A DNA stretch of 64,000 nt from a bacterium (lineage in GTDB: Bacteria > Vulcanimicrobiota > Vulcanimicrobiia > Vulcanimicrobiales > SCRA01). Made by a program: the position numbers and the translations under genes. The stretch spans positions 1 to 64,000 of the forward strand of contig SCRI01000047.1 in the NCBI GenBank assembly GCA_004298675.1, read 5' to 3'. A model generated the notes under the pieces. That model was not told the DNA's origin. It saw nothing but the letters and a program-made list of their open reading frames with translations, and did not search any database. This document shows, in pieces, positions 1 through 8,125 of this stretch; position 1 is the first letter of the stretch, and each line of letters opens with the position of its first letter.

Positions 1-233
1 TCGAGTCGCGTGTCACACAGTTCGCCGAACAGGTCACGAAGAACGGCGGCGCGGTCGGCAACGTCGAACGCATGGGCAAACGCCGCCTCGCGTACGAGAT
101 CAACGATCTCCGCGAGGGGTACTACATCGTCATGAACTTCACGTCGGAGGCGGCCAACGCCAAGGAGTTGGAGCGCCAGATGAAGCTCTCCGAAGATGTC
201 ATGCGCTTGATGCTGGTTCGCACCGGCGCGTAG
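1..233 (+). CDS. rpsF: 30S ribosomal protein S6, C-terminal part
   Basis: Open at the window edge; the reading frame begins at base 3 and ends at a TAG at 231-233. About 76 C-terminal residues are visible, including GNVERMGKRRLAYEI and REGYYIVMNF, which are typical of the second half of bacterial S6. S6 binds 16S rRNA together with S18 in the small-subunit platform. ssb follows 77 bp downstream and rpsR about 3.4 kb downstream, so the usual rpsF-ssb-rpsR order is kept but interrupted. The identification rests on sequence and gene order. The start and N-terminus lie outside the window. Confidence 0.95.
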   Translation, partial: ESRVTQFAEQVTKNGGAVGNVERMGKRRLAYEINDLREGYYIVMNFTSEAANAKELERQMKLSEDVMRLMLVRTGA

Positions 234-310
234 CGCACACAGGCCCCGATCCTAAAGAGAGCCCAGCCGGAGGCGCGCAGCCGCCGCCGGCGCTCGAGGA
301 GAGGAGAGAA

Positions 311-748
311 ATGGCCGGTAGTTTCAATAAATTCATTTGCGTAGGGCGTCTGACGCGCGACCCGGAGTTGCGCGCGCTCTCCAGCGGCGCTAACGTGGCC
401 AAGTTCACGGTGGCGGTGGATCGCCGCGGGCGCGGCGCCAACCGGGAGAATCGTGAAGCCGACTTCTTCGACGTCACGGCCTGGGACCGCTTGGCCGAGA
501 CCTGCAATACCTACCTGAAGAAAGGCATGCTGGTTCTGGTGGAGGGTCGCATCCAGATCCGTACGTACGAGGACAAGGACGGCGTCAAACGCAAGGCGGT
601 CGATCTCATCGCTAACGACATGCAGATGTTGGATCGGCCCTCGGCCAACGCCGGAGACGACGGATACCGCGACGACAGCTACCGTGCTCCCGCGGGCGGC
701 GGTGGCGGCGCGGCCGACGATTCGGTCGACGACGAGATCCCGTTCTAA
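311..748 (+). CDS. ssb: Single-stranded DNA-binding protein
   Basis: A 145-aa protein that coats single-stranded DNA during replication, repair and recombination. The N-terminal OB fold (about 1-110) begins with FNKFICVGRLTRDPELR and contains VAKFTVAVDR and FFDVTAWDRLAE. A Gly/Asp-rich linker follows, and the protein ends in the acidic tip DDEIPF, which in this family recruits partner proteins. The ATG at 311 is preceded by GAGGAGAGGAGAG, a strong ribosome binding site. It lies directly after rpsF and is followed by a strong terminator, so rpsF-ssb appears to be a closed transcription unit. Confidence 0.97.
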   Translation: MAGSFNKFICVGRLTRDPELRALSSGANVAKFTVAVDRRGRGANRENREADFFDVTAWDRLAETCNTYLKKGMLVLVEGRIQIRTYEDKDGVKRKAVDLIANDMQMLDRPSANAGDDGYRDDSYRAPAGGGGGAADDSVDDEIPF

Positions 749-752
749 AGCG

Positions 753-790
753 CGAGGAGCCCCAGCCGGGGCTCCTCGTTTGTTCTTTTT
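753..790 (+). terminator. Rho-independent terminator after rpsF-ssb
   Basis: A perfect 11-bp stem (753-763 with 768-778) carries a four-base AGCC loop and is followed by the T-rich run TTTGTTCTTTTT. It starts 4 bp after the ssb stop codon. It separates rpsF-ssb from glnA downstream. The 160 bp between it and glnA hold a possible GC-rich hairpin near 855-888 but no clear promoter by eye. Confidence 0.92.
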
Positions 791-953
791 CGCAGCGGAC
801 CAGGCCTATACCGTGCCGGGCCGCCGGGTTCCTGCCTGCGCTTTCCCAAGTTTTTCCCCGGCCCGTCACACGCATGGATAGGGGCCGGCAACGCGCCACG
901 TGCGAAGCAAGTGGTAATTGTCACGGTCCGTCAAGGAGTGCGAAAAGACGTCT

Positions 954-2384
954 ATGTCTACCGAACTGCGCGACTTCCTCATGCTCTCGTACGGCGAGTT
1001 GGAAGAGCTGAACCTGGAGGCCAAGGAACAACGCATCGCTCACGTGCCGAGCGGCCAGCTTCAGGAGGAGCGGCTCAAGTATTTGAGCGACGAGAAGCGC
1101 ATCAAGGCGGTGACCGTCTTGTTCAGCGACCTCGAAGGCCGCCTGCACATGCTGGACTACGACAAGAAGTTCTTGCTGAAGGCCAGCGACAACCTCACCT
1201 TCGACGGCTCCTCTATCCGCGGCTTCACGGCCCAGCGCGAGAGCGATCTGCGCCTGGCGATCGATTGGAGCGCCTTCTACTGGGCTCCGGGCGACATCTT
1301 CGGGCCGGGTAAGGTCCTGGTCTTCGGGGAGGTGCTCGATCGTGACGGCGCGCCATTCGACGGCGACGTGCGCGGCAAGCTGCAGAAGCTCTCCAGCGAG
1401 TACTTCAAGCGTGAAGGCTATACGCTCAACGCCGCCAACGAGATCGAGGGCTTTCTCTTCAAAGGCTTGGATGCGGAGCGCCGCTTCCACGAGACCGGCA
1501 CGTTCGAATACGTCAGCACGGGCGGGTACTACCATTCGCTGCCGAGCGACCCGCTGCGCATGTTCATCGACACGGTGGCCGAGGTGCAGCGCGCGATGGG
1601 CTTCCAGAACGAGAAGGACCATCCCGAAGTCGCGCCCTCCCAGTTCGAGATCAACTACGGCTACGGTGAGGTCGTGGCCAGCGCGGATCGCATCCAGCTC
1701 TATAAATTGATCTGCCGCCAGGTGGCAACCAGGCTCGGTATGACGGTGAGCTTCCTGCCCAAGCCCGTGGTCGGCGTCAACGGCAGCGGCATGCACACCA
1801 ACGTCTCAGTCAGCAGAGACGGCAAGAATCTCTTCTGGGATCCAAGCGGCGAGGAGAAGATGAGCGCCTTGGCCTGGCAGTTCATCGACCGCATCTTGAC
1901 GCATGGCAGCGACACCTGTTTGATGCTCAATGCCAGCGTCAACGCGTACCGCCGGCTCGACCCGCATTTTGAGGCGCCCAATCAGATCAAGGCCTCGGCC
2001 GTCGATCGCGGCTCCATGGTCCGCATTCCGATCGGCAACGAGCGCAGTGCGCGCGTTGAGGTGCGCTCCGTCGGCCCCGACTCCAATCCGTACATGGTGA
2101 TGCTTGCGGTTTTCCAAACCGGGCTCGAAGCGGACATCAGCAGCATCGCCAATCTGCGTCAAGCCGACCGTTACTTGCCCGACAATATCTACGACGCCCT
2201 CGCGGACTTCCGTAACTCGGCGTGGACCACGAAGCTCCTAGGCGAGGACGTGAAACAGCGCTACGCCGAGCTGAAGCAGGCGAGCGCGGACCGGTGCCCG
2301 CGCCTGCTCGGCACGTTCGTGAAGGCACAGGAAGTTCAGTACCACCACGAAGTGTACAATCAATACCTCTGGAACTTGTTCTAG
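954..2384 (+). CDS. glnA: Glutamine synthetase family protein (type I-like)
   Basis: A 476-aa protein of the GS-I fold, which normally makes glutamine from glutamate, ammonia and ATP. Visible motifs are FDGSSIRGF (beta-grasp end), EVAPSQFEINY (metal-binding Glu region), NGSGMHTNVS (canonical NGSGMHxHxS, so the second His is replaced by Asn), NAYRRLDPHFEAP and RIPIGNERSARVEVR (ATP/glutamate-binding Arg). The usual NLYDLP adenylylation segment is not seen. The ATG at 954 is preferred over a TTG at 918; an AAGGAG lies 15 bp upstream. The altered active-site motifs mean it could be a GlnA-like amide ligase (GlnT or gamma-glutamylamine type) rather than the housekeeping GS. Its stop overlaps the stop of the convergent UDG gene inside CTAG. 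Confidence 0.85.
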   Translation: MSTELRDFLMLSYGELEELNLEAKEQRIAHVPSGQLQEERLKYLSDEKRIKAVTVLFSDLEGRLHMLDYDKKFLLKASDNLTFDGSSIRGFTAQRESDLRLAIDWSAFYWAPGDIFGPGKVLVFGEVLDRDGAPFDGDVRGKLQKLSSEYFKREGYTLNAANEIEGFLFKGLDAERRFHETGTFEYVSTGGYYHSLPSDPLRMFIDTVAEVQRAMGFQNEKDHPEVAPSQFEINYGYGEVVASADRIQLYKLICRQVATRLGMTVSFLPKPVVGVNGSGMHTNVSVSRDGKNLFWDPSGEEKMSALAWQFIDRILTHGSDTCLMLNASVNAYRRLDPHFEAPNQIKASAVDRGSMVRIPIGNERSARVEVRSVGPDSNPYMVMLAVFQTGLEADISSIANLRQADRYLPDNIYDALADFRNSAWTTKLLGEDVKQRYAELKQASADRCPRLLGTFVKAQEVQYHHEVYNQYLWNLF

Positions 2385-3040
2385 AGTCTCTCGCCGTCTA
2401 GGAGACCGTAGTCCCGCAGCAGGGTGTGCAACCCGGTGCGAAACACGGTTGCGCCGCCGTTGGCAGGGTGGCGCAGGACGGGAGAGGTTGCGCGCCCCAG
2501 GCGTTTGAGCGACCACTCCGCCACCCGCCCCAGCGTCGCCACGCGCGCGCCTTCGTAACGCTTCAGCGTCTCATCGAGGAACGGTAGCGCGAGCTCCAGC
2601 TCGCGCGCCGTGGGGCGGCGATTCGTGTGCTGCTCCGGCGCGCGGAAGGGGTGCCAGGGAAAGGCGCTCCAGAAAACGGTGCGCTCCGCGATGCCGAAGT
2701 CGTACAGTGCCTTCCACATGATGGTTGCAGTCAACTCGGCCAGGCTCTGCGGGAACGTTGTCAGGCGTGAGGCCGGCGCGGGCACCCGCGGAACGGCGCC
2801 GGCGAGCAGCTTGCGCTCATCAGTGAAGAAGATTCCGCTGTAGCGGCAGCCGCGATAGCCGGGGGCCTCACCGACGATCAGCAGCGCGGGTTGGGCGAGG
2901 CTGAGATGGGCGCGCAGGTGGCGGCGGCGGGCGGCGGGTCCCCCGGCAGCCGTGTCGCCGCGTGCGCGTTGGCCCCAGGGATTGAAGACGCCGGGGAGCC
3001 GCACGGCGGCGACACGCCCGATGAAACGCTCGATGGTCAT
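2381..3040 (-). CDS. Uracil-DNA glycosylase superfamily protein
   Basis: A 219-aa protein. The motif LLIVGEAPGYRGCRYSGIFF (about 52-71) matches the water-activating and uracil-pocket loop of the UDG superfamily (GEAPGxxGxxxSGxxF). RHPANGG near the C-terminus fits the His-containing loop that contacts the minor groove. By family it should excise uracil, or a related base, from DNA. The subfamily is not assigned; it is not classical Ung or the Fe-S family 4 enzyme, because no four-Cys cluster is seen. It converges on glnA with a 4-bp stop overlap. The N-terminal 50 residues are Arg-rich. Confidence 0.8.
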   Translation of the reverse strand: MTIERFIGRVAAVRLPGVFNPWGQRARGDTAAGGPAARRRHLRAHLSLAQPALLIVGEAPGYRGCRYSGIFFTDERKLLAGAVPRVPAPASRLTTFPQSLAELTATIMWKALYDFGIAERTVFWSAFPWHPFRAPEQHTNRRPTARELELALPFLDETLKRYEGARVATLGRVAEWSLKRLGRATSPVLRHPANGGATVFRTGLHTLLRDYGLLDGERL

Positions 3041-3107
3041 CTTCCTTGGCGCTTCCCAGTCCTTTCACGGTGGCGTTCGAGAATGAGGGTGCGCCGTTCA
3101 CCCTGGC

Positions 3108-3434
3108 ATGCTCACTGCGCTGCTACTCTTTGCAACCGTTGTAACCTCTGGTTCCTGCCCCATCGACATCCAGAGCGTTCACACGTATGGTTTGGTCACG
3201 ACCGTTACGTTTCTCAACCGCACGAACCGGCCGCTCTACGGGCTCGAGATCATCGCCAGTTTTGGAGACGGCCGCAAACAGTTCTATCAATACATCTATC
3301 GCGTGCCCGGTGCGTTCACGCCGCGCCAGAGCGTGCGGGTGGCCACGCCGCCGCTGTTTCGTGCCGCGGGCAGTTACGAGGCCTTTGAGATGGACTGCAG
3401 CGTGGGGGCGCCCGGCGTAAAGCGTTCGAAATAA
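3108..3434 (+). CDS. Small secreted hypothetical protein
   Basis: A 108-aa protein with a short hydrophobic N-terminus (MLTALLLFATVVTSGSC) that looks like a signal peptide. The Cys at position 17 could be a lipobox, although TSGSC is not a perfect one. The mature part is predicted beta-rich (VTTVTFLNRTNRPLYGLEII), with a second Cys near the C-terminus (MDCSVG). I do not recognise the family. It is divergent from the UDG gene and upstream of the rpsR leader. Coding status is likely but not certain. Confidence 0.55.
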   Translation: MLTALLLFATVVTSGSCPIDIQSVHTYGLVTTVTFLNRTNRPLYGLEIIASFGDGRKQFYQYIYRVPGAFTPRQSVRVATPPLFRAAGSYEAFEMDCSVGAPGVKRSK

Positions 3435-3470
3435 TGTACGATAGAACGCCACCGGCAGTCACAACGCCAG

Positions 3471-3500
3471 TTGCGATGATGGCAAGCGAAGTGATATACT
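3471..3500 (+). promoter_or_regulatory. Sigma-70-type promoter for rpsR-rplI-lonB-dnaB
   Basis: TTGCGA (3471-3476), an 18-bp spacer and TATACT (3495-3500). A TG one base before the -10 box makes it an extended -10 promoter. It lies about 185 bp upstream of rpsR, with no gene between, giving a long 5' leader. This would start the operon rpsR-rplI-lonB-dnaB independently of rpsF-ssb. Confidence 0.7.
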
Positions 3501-3502
3501 CC

Positions 3503-3582
3503 GTGGGTCCCTCTGCGGGGAACCCCACGCCGGCCGAGTATTTGGACGGGGTGGAGACTCTTGCCCGGCCTTTGCGGCCGGG
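3503..3582 (+). promoter_or_regulatory. Structured rpsR mRNA leader with two hairpins
   Basis: Two hairpins can be drawn in the untranslated region before rpsR. The first pairs GTGGG TCCC (3503-3511) with GGGA and CCCAC (3518-3528), leaving a 2-nt bulge. The second is a perfect 7-bp CCCGGCC/GGCCGGG stem (3564-3570 with 3576-3582). No T-run follows, so neither is an intrinsic terminator. S6:S18-binding leader RNAs are known upstream of rpsF in many bacteria. Whether this leader is a displaced version is inference; the conserved CCG-bulge motif could not be confirmed by eye. Confidence 0.4.
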
Positions 3583-3686
3583 TCGTCCGGGCCGCCTGGC
3601 TCGGCGTCCGAAGGAGTCACGCGTGCCTTCGAGCGTCGTCGACGTAACGGACTATTGCATCGAGCTGCGTTGAGATAGGAAAGAAG

Positions 3687-3935
3687 ATGGCTGCTCCCAA
3701 GAAGAAGGCCGCGAAAAAGGACCGCAAGCCGAAGCGGAAAGTTTGTTCGTTCTGCGTCGACAAGATCGTTGACGTCAACTACAAAGACGTCACGCGCCTG
3801 CGCCGGTTCATCTCTGAGCGCGGCAAGATTCTCCCGCGCCGCATCTCCGGCAACTGCGCCAAGCATCAGCGAGCTCTCACCGTGGCTGTGAAGCGCGCGC
3901 GCTTCGTCGCGTTCCTGCCGTTCGTCGCCGAGTAA
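3687..3935 (+). CDS. rpsR: 30S ribosomal protein S18
   Basis: An 82-aa protein of the small ribosomal subunit platform and the partner of S6. A Lys-rich N-terminus is followed by [36 protein letters not shown] and [20 protein letters not shown], all typical of S18. The CxxC plus NCAKH pattern (CSFC, NCAKHQ) is that of the zinc-type S18. The ATG at 3687 follows GGAAAG at good distance. It is separated from rpsF-ssb by three unrelated genes and has its own promoter and leader. rplI follows 75 bp downstream. Confidence 0.97.
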   Translation: MAAPKKKAAKKDRKPKRKVCSFCVDKIVDVNYKDVTRLRRFISERGKILPRRISGNCAKHQRALTVAVKRARFVAFLPFVAE

Positions 3936-3958
3936 CGGGCCGGGCGATTCACCTGTTT

Positions 3959-3987
3959 GCGGGGCGGATGCGCGGCGTCCGCCCCGC
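3959..3987 (+). other. GC-rich hairpin between rpsR and rplI
   Basis: A perfect 10-bp inverted repeat GCGGGGCGGA (3959-3968) and TCCGCCCCGC (3978-3987) with a 9-nt loop. No T-run follows, so it is more likely an mRNA-processing or stability element, or a weak pause site, than a full terminator. It ends 23 bp before the rplI start codon. Confidence 0.5.
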
Positions 3988-4010
3988 TTGTGCGTCGAAA
4001 GGTTAAGGTC

Positions 4011-4457
4011 GTGAAGGTCATCCTGAAGCAGGATGTCAAGAGCCTGGGGCAGGCCGGACAAGTCGTCGAGGTCAGCGACGGTTATGCGCGCAATTTCCTG
4101 CTGCCGCGAAGCCTCGCTACCGAGGCGACGAAGGGGAGTCTGGCCGATCTCCAGCAGCAGAACGTGGCCAAAGCCAAGCGCGCCGCCGAGGCGCGTGCGG
4201 AGGCGGAGGAACTGGCACGGCGCTTGGTTGAGACCGCGGTGACCGTGCGGGTGAAAGCCGGCGAGAGCGGGAAACTCTTCGGCGCCGTGACCAACCAGCA
4301 GATCGCCGAGGCGATCAAGGCGGCGACTGGGATCGCCGTCGATCGCCACAAGATCGAGCTCACGGAGCCCGTCAAAGCCCTGGGCGGCTACGCGGTACCG
4401 GTGCGGCTCGGGAAGGATCTCGTAGCGCGAGTCAACGTGACGGTCGCGGCGCTCTAG
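4011..4457 (+). CDS. rplI: 50S ribosomal protein L9
   Basis: A 148-aa protein that binds 23S rRNA at the base of the L1 stalk. The GTG at 4011 gives the canonical start MKVILKQDVKSLGQAGQ; an in-frame ATG 18 codons upstream adds atypical residues and is rejected. AAAGGTTAAGG precedes the GTG. The N-terminal domain (VSDGYARNFLLPR), the central Ala/Glu/Lys-rich helix (about 45-78) and the C-terminal domain (ESGKLFGAVTNQQIAEAI) are all present. The length is usual for the family. lonB follows after 13 bp, so the two are probably co-transcribed. Confidence 0.97.
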   Translation: MKVILKQDVKSLGQAGQVVEVSDGYARNFLLPRSLATEATKGSLADLQQQNVAKAKRAAEARAEAEELARRLVETAVTVRVKAGESGKLFGAVTNQQIAEAIKAATGIAVDRHKIELTEPVKALGGYAVPVRLGKDLVARVNVTVAAL

Positions 4458-4470
4458 GGCGGCGGACAGC

Positions 4471-6420
4471 GTGGAGCGTGATACGGAGATGAGCTTTGTG
4501 GACGATCCCAACGTCCGCGCGTTTCGCCGCCGCCACGGCGGAGACGCCGACTTGCGCCGTCAGGTCGATGCGCTTTACGACGTGCTCACCGGCGTCCTTG
4601 GGGCCGACAAGCTGGTTCTCAAAGCCGGTAAGCTGGGAGCCCTCAAGCTCATGCGCTCGCGCCAGTTGTCCGAGCGTATCCTCGCGCTGCATAAGCTGGT
4701 CTTCGAAGACCCGACGTTGGAGAAGGCGCCTGGCCGCACGGAGTATCGCGAGGAACTGCGCGCGATCGAGGACGAGCTGGCCAATCTCATGGCACAGCGT
4801 ACGGTCGAGGATACGATCGAGCGCAAGATCAACGCCAAGATGATGGAGCGCCATCAGGATTATCTGCGGGACCTGCGTCTCGAAGCGCTCAAGGAGGATG
4901 CGGGGCCGGAGACGCCGGCAACGCAGAAGAAGCTGGAAGAGCTGCAGCACTTGGAGGCCACGGGCCTCGCTGCGTCGGCGCTACAGCTGCTGCGACCCTC
5001 CAGCCTCGGACAGGTGGTCGGGCAGGATGCCGCGATCGCCTCGCTGTTGGCTAAGATCGCGTCGCCCTATCCGCAGCACGTGATCCTTTACGGACCGCCG
5101 GGCGTCGGCAAGACGACCGTGGCGCGCCTGGCGCTCGAGAGCGCAAAACAAACCGCATTCACGCCGTTCAACGAGGATGCGCCGTTCGTGGAGGTGAGCG
5201 GCTCCACGCTGCGCTGGGATCCCCGCGAAACCACCAATCCGCTGCTGGGAAGCGTGCACGATCCCATCTACCAGGGCAGCCGCCGTGAGTTCGCCGAGGG
5301 CGGGGTACCCGAGCCGAAGTTGGGATTGGTCACGCGCGCCCATGGCGGCGTGCTCTTCATCGACGAGATCGGAGAGCTCGAGCCGACGCTGCAGGTCCGT
5401 CTGCTCAAAGTGCTGGAGGACAAGCGCGTCACGTTCGAGTCGTCGTACTACGATCCCAGCGATCCCAACGTTCCCGCCTACGTCAAACAGCTCTTCGAGC
5501 ACGGTGCGCCGGCGGATTTCATCTTGGTCGGCGCCACCACGCGCGACCCCGAGGAGATCGATCAGGCCATCCGTTCGCGTTGTGCCGAGGTCTATTTCGA
5601 GCCGTTGCGTCAGTCGGACGTCGAGCGCATCGTCGCGCAGGCCGCGGGGCGGCTGGGCGCCACGCTGGCACGCGGCGTCGCGGCTCTGGTGGCGGCCTAT
5701 ACGGTAGAGGGGCGCAAGGCGGTGCAGATGCTCGCGGACGCTTACGGTCACGCGCTGCAGCGCATGGGCGTCCCCGCGGGACGCGCGAAGGTGCGCATCG
5801 ATCAGGCGGATGTCGTGCGCGTGATCGAGGCTGGGCGGCTCTCGCGCCACACGCCGGTGCGCGCCTCCACGGCACGCGAAGTCGGCAAGACATTTGGTTT
5901 GGGCGTGGTGCGCTACATCGGCTCGCTGATCGAGATCGAGGCCACGGCGTTCGCCGCGCGCGAGGCTCGCAAGGGTGCGGTGCGCTTCAACGACACGGCC
6001 GGCTCGATGGCGAAAGACTCCGTGTTCAACGCTGCCAGCGTCGTGCGTGCCGTGGCCGGCATCGACCCTACGGATTTCGACCTCCACGTCAACGTGATCG
6101 GCGGCGGCAACATCGACGGACCCTCCGCGGGCTTGGCGATCTTTCTCGCGCTCTATAGCGCAATCACCGGGACACCGCTTCCGCAAGACGTGGCGGTGAC
6201 CGGCGAAGTCTCGATTCAAGGGCGTGTGCGGCCGGTTGGCGGGGTGAACGAGAAGATCTACGCCGCCCGCCAGGCCGGCATGCGCGCCGTCCTCCTGCCC
6301 AAGGAGAATGCGCGCGAGATCCACGTCAAGCAGCAGGGCATCGAGATCGTGCCGATTGCGCACGTGCGCGAGGCGCTCTCGTTCCTGCGGCCGCGCGCGC
6401 GCCGGAAGGCGGTGCGATGA
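4471..6420 (+). CDS. lonB: LonB-type ATP-dependent protease
   Basis: A 649-aa AAA+ protease that unfolds and degrades proteins. There is no classical Lon substrate-binding N-domain; instead the first ~165 residues form a charged helical region. The AAA+ core has Walker A YGPPGVGKTT (about 207-216) and Walker B GVLFIDEIGEL (about 290-300). The C-terminal Lon protease domain carries the catalytic dyad Ser552 (DGPSAG) and Lys595 (GVNEKIYAA). This layout fits the LonB branch. GTG 4471 and ATG 4489 are both possible starts; neither has a well-spaced ribosome binding site. It lies between rplI and dnaB and overlaps dnaB by ATGA. Confidence 0.9.
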   Translation: MERDTEMSFVDDPNVRAFRRRHGGDADLRRQVDALYDVLTGVLGADKLVLKAGKLGALKLMRSRQLSERILALHKLVFEDPTLEKAPGRTEYREELRAIEDELANLMAQRTVEDTIERKINAKMMERHQDYLRDLRLEALKEDAGPETPATQKKLEELQHLEATGLAASALQLLRPSSLGQVVGQDAAIASLLAKIASPYPQHVILYGPPGVGKTTVARLALESAKQTAFTPFNEDAPFVEVSGSTLRWDPRETTNPLLGSVHDPIYQGSRREFAEGGVPEPKLGLVTRAHGGVLFIDEIGELEPTLQVRLLKVLEDKRVTFESSYYDPSDPNVPAYVKQLFEHGAPADFILVGATTRDPEEIDQAIRSRCAEVYFEPLRQSDVERIVAQAAGRLGATLARGVAALVAAYTVEGRKAVQMLADAYGHALQRMGVPAGRAKVRIDQADVVRVIEAGRLSRHTPVRASTAREVGKTFGLGVVRYIGSLIEIEATAFAAREARKGAVRFNDTAGSMAKDSVFNAASVVRAVAGIDPTDFDLHVNVIGGGNIDGPSAGLAIFLALYSAITGTPLPQDVAVTGEVSIQGRVRPVGGVNEKIYAARQAGMRAVLLPKENAREIHVKQQGIEIVPIAHVREALSFLRPRARRKAVR

Positions 6421-7781
6421 CGGTCCAGCACTCGCTGCGCGCCTCCCCCGAGCGCGTCCCGCCGCAGAATCTCGAGGCGGAGATGGCGGTGCTCGGCAGC
6501 ATCCTAATCGACCGGGAGATTATGTCGGTCGTCGCGGAGATCGTACGCCCCGAGGATTTCTATGCCGTGGCGCACGAGGCGATCTATGCGTCACTCAAAG
6601 GACTGTTCGACCGTGGGGCGCCGCTAGACAAGATCTCGCTGGCCGATGAGCTGCGCGCGCAGGAGAAGCTGGAGTCGATCGGGGGACTAGCCTATCTGAC
6701 GGCGCTGCAAGACGTCGTGCCGACGTCGGCATCGGCGGAGTACTACGCGAAGATCGTGGCCGAAAAGGCCGTGCTGCGTCAACTGATCCACGCCGGCGGG
6801 CGCATCACGCAGATGGGCTTCGAGCAAGAAGACGACGTTGATGGAGCGCTCAACGCCTCCGAGGCGTTGATCTTCGAGATCGGGCAGCGCAATCGCAGCG
6901 GCGGCTTCACGCACGTGAGCGACCTGCTCCGGCAGACTTTCGAAACGCTCGATCAACGCTACCACCAGCACGGCAGCATCACCGGATTGCCGACCGGCTT
7001 TGCAGACTTCGACCACATGACCGCGGGGCTGCAGCCGGGCAATCTGATCATCTTGGCCGCGCGCCCCGCCATGGGCAAGACGTCGATGGCGTTGACGCTG
7101 GCGGCTAATGCGGCCACGCGCGTGGAGAAGCCGATCGCCATCTTCAGTCTGGAGATGTCGAACGACGAGCTGATTCAGCGCTTTCTCTCGCTGACGGCAC
7201 GGCTGGATGCCCACAAGATGCGCACCGGGAGACTGGAGAGCCGCGGTCCCGATGACGATTGGGAGAAACTCTCCCGCGCGATGAACGTCATCAGCGAGTG
7301 GCCCGTCTACCTCGACGATCAAGGCGGCTTGACCGTGGCCGACATCCGCAACCGCTGTCGCCGGCTGATGGCTGCGAAGGGGCTGGCGCTGGTGGTGATC
7401 GACTACTTGCAGCTGCTGGTCGGCACGTCCAAAGGCAACGTCAATCGTAACGAGGAGCTATCCACCATCTGCCGTCAGCTCAAGACGCTGGCTAAAGAGT
7501 TGGGCGTGCCGGTCGTGGCGCTGGCGCAGCTCAATCGCGGCGTGGAATCACGCAACGACAAGCGTCCGATGCTCTCCGATCTGCGGGACTCCGGCGCCAT
7601 CGAGCAAGAGGCGGACTTGGTCACGTTTCTCTACCGCGAGGGTTACTATAATCCGGATTTTGAAGACGAAAACTTAACCGAACTGATCGTTGCCAAACAC
7701 AGGAACGGGCCGGTAGGTACGGTCAAACTCAGGTTCTTCAAAGAATACACGCTATTCGTATCGGATGGAGAGCCTCGATGA
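6417..7781 (+). CDS. dnaB: Replicative DNA helicase DnaB
   Basis: A 454-aa hexameric helicase that unwinds the replication fork. The N-terminal primase-interacting domain begins with PPQNLEAEMAVLGSILID (about 15-32). The RecA-like C-terminal domain contains TGLPTGFADFD, Walker A ARPAMGKTS (about 215-223), FSLEMSNDELIQR, and LVVIDYLQLL with its Walker B Asp. NRNEELSTICRQLK, ALAQLNRGVE and LRDSGAIEQEAD follow as in DnaB. The length is normal and no intein is present. The start ATG overlaps the lonB stop (ATGA), and its own stop overlaps the next gene in the same way. Confidence 0.98.
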   Translation: MTVQHSLRASPERVPPQNLEAEMAVLGSILIDREIMSVVAEIVRPEDFYAVAHEAIYASLKGLFDRGAPLDKISLADELRAQEKLESIGGLAYLTALQDVVPTSASAEYYAKIVAEKAVLRQLIHAGGRITQMGFEQEDDVDGALNASEALIFEIGQRNRSGGFTHVSDLLRQTFETLDQRYHQHGSITGLPTGFADFDHMTAGLQPGNLIILAARPAMGKTSMALTLAANAATRVEKPIAIFSLEMSNDELIQRFLSLTARLDAHKMRTGRLESRGPDDDWEKLSRAMNVISEWPVYLDDQGGLTVADIRNRCRRLMAAKGLALVVIDYLQLLVGTSKGNVNRNEELSTICRQLKTLAKELGVPVVALAQLNRGVESRNDKRPMLSDLRDSGAIEQEADLVTFLYREGYYNPDFEDENLTELIVAKHRNGPVGTVKLRFFKEYTLFVSDGEPR

Positions 7782-8125
7782 GTACCACGCCACGCCTCGA
7801 CCGCATCGCGCTCGGAGTGACAGACCCCGAGGCGTCGTTGCGCTTCTATCGCGACGTGCTCGGCTTGGTGGTGCAGCAGGTGGGCGATGAACTGCATATC
7901 CCGCTGGGCGGGACGATGCTCGCGCTGATCCCCTCGGCGCCGTCGGAACGCGCGAAGCTGCAGATCACTTTCCGCATGGCTTCGCGCGAGCAGGTGAACG
8001 AGCTGGCCGTGGGCCTGCGCAAGGCCGGCGCGCACGTACTGAGCGGTCCAGCCGATCACCAGAGCCGTCGCGTTCTCTACGTCTCCGATCCGGACAACTA
8101 CGCGCTCGAACTCTATGGAGAGTGA
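7778..8125 (+). CDS. VOC (glyoxalase/bleomycin-resistance fold) protein
   Basis: A 115-aa single vicinal-oxygen-chelate domain. RIALGVTDPEASLRFYRDVLGLVVQQ at the start and VLYVSDPDNYALELY at the end are the two paired beta-alpha-beta-beta-beta halves. The terminal Glu (ALELY) is the usual metal ligand, but the usual first His after the initial strand is absent (RIALGV), so a metal-dependent activity is uncertain. The substrate is unknown. ATG overlaps the dnaB stop (ATGA), and the 3' end overlaps the next ORF by 11 bp. Confidence 0.8.
   Translation: MSTTPRLDRIALGVTDPEASLRFYRDVLGLVVQQVGDELHIPLGGTMLALIPSAPSERAKLQITFRMASREQVNELAVGLRKAGAHVLSGPADHQSRRVLYVSDPDNYALELYGE

Noticed and set aside
749-953. 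Glutamine riboswitch or glnA RNA motif upstream of glnA
   Set aside because: A GC-rich hairpin is possible near 855-888 but the conserved glnA-motif bases are not recognisable.
921-1796. Long open frame on the minus strand opposite glnA
   Set aside because: It is an antisense shadow of the glnA codons in GC-rich DNA: no ribosome site, His/Leu/Val-rich composition and no recognisable domain.
3434-3673. 79-codon ORF between the secreted protein and rpsR
   Set aside because: It lies across the rpsR promoter and leader hairpins, has no ribosome site and no family resemblance.
4981-6363. 460-codon minus-strand frame opposite lonB
   Set aside because: Antisense mirror of the LonB reading frame; composition dominated by Arg, His and Asp with no motif, whereas the plus strand encodes a complete AAA+ protease.
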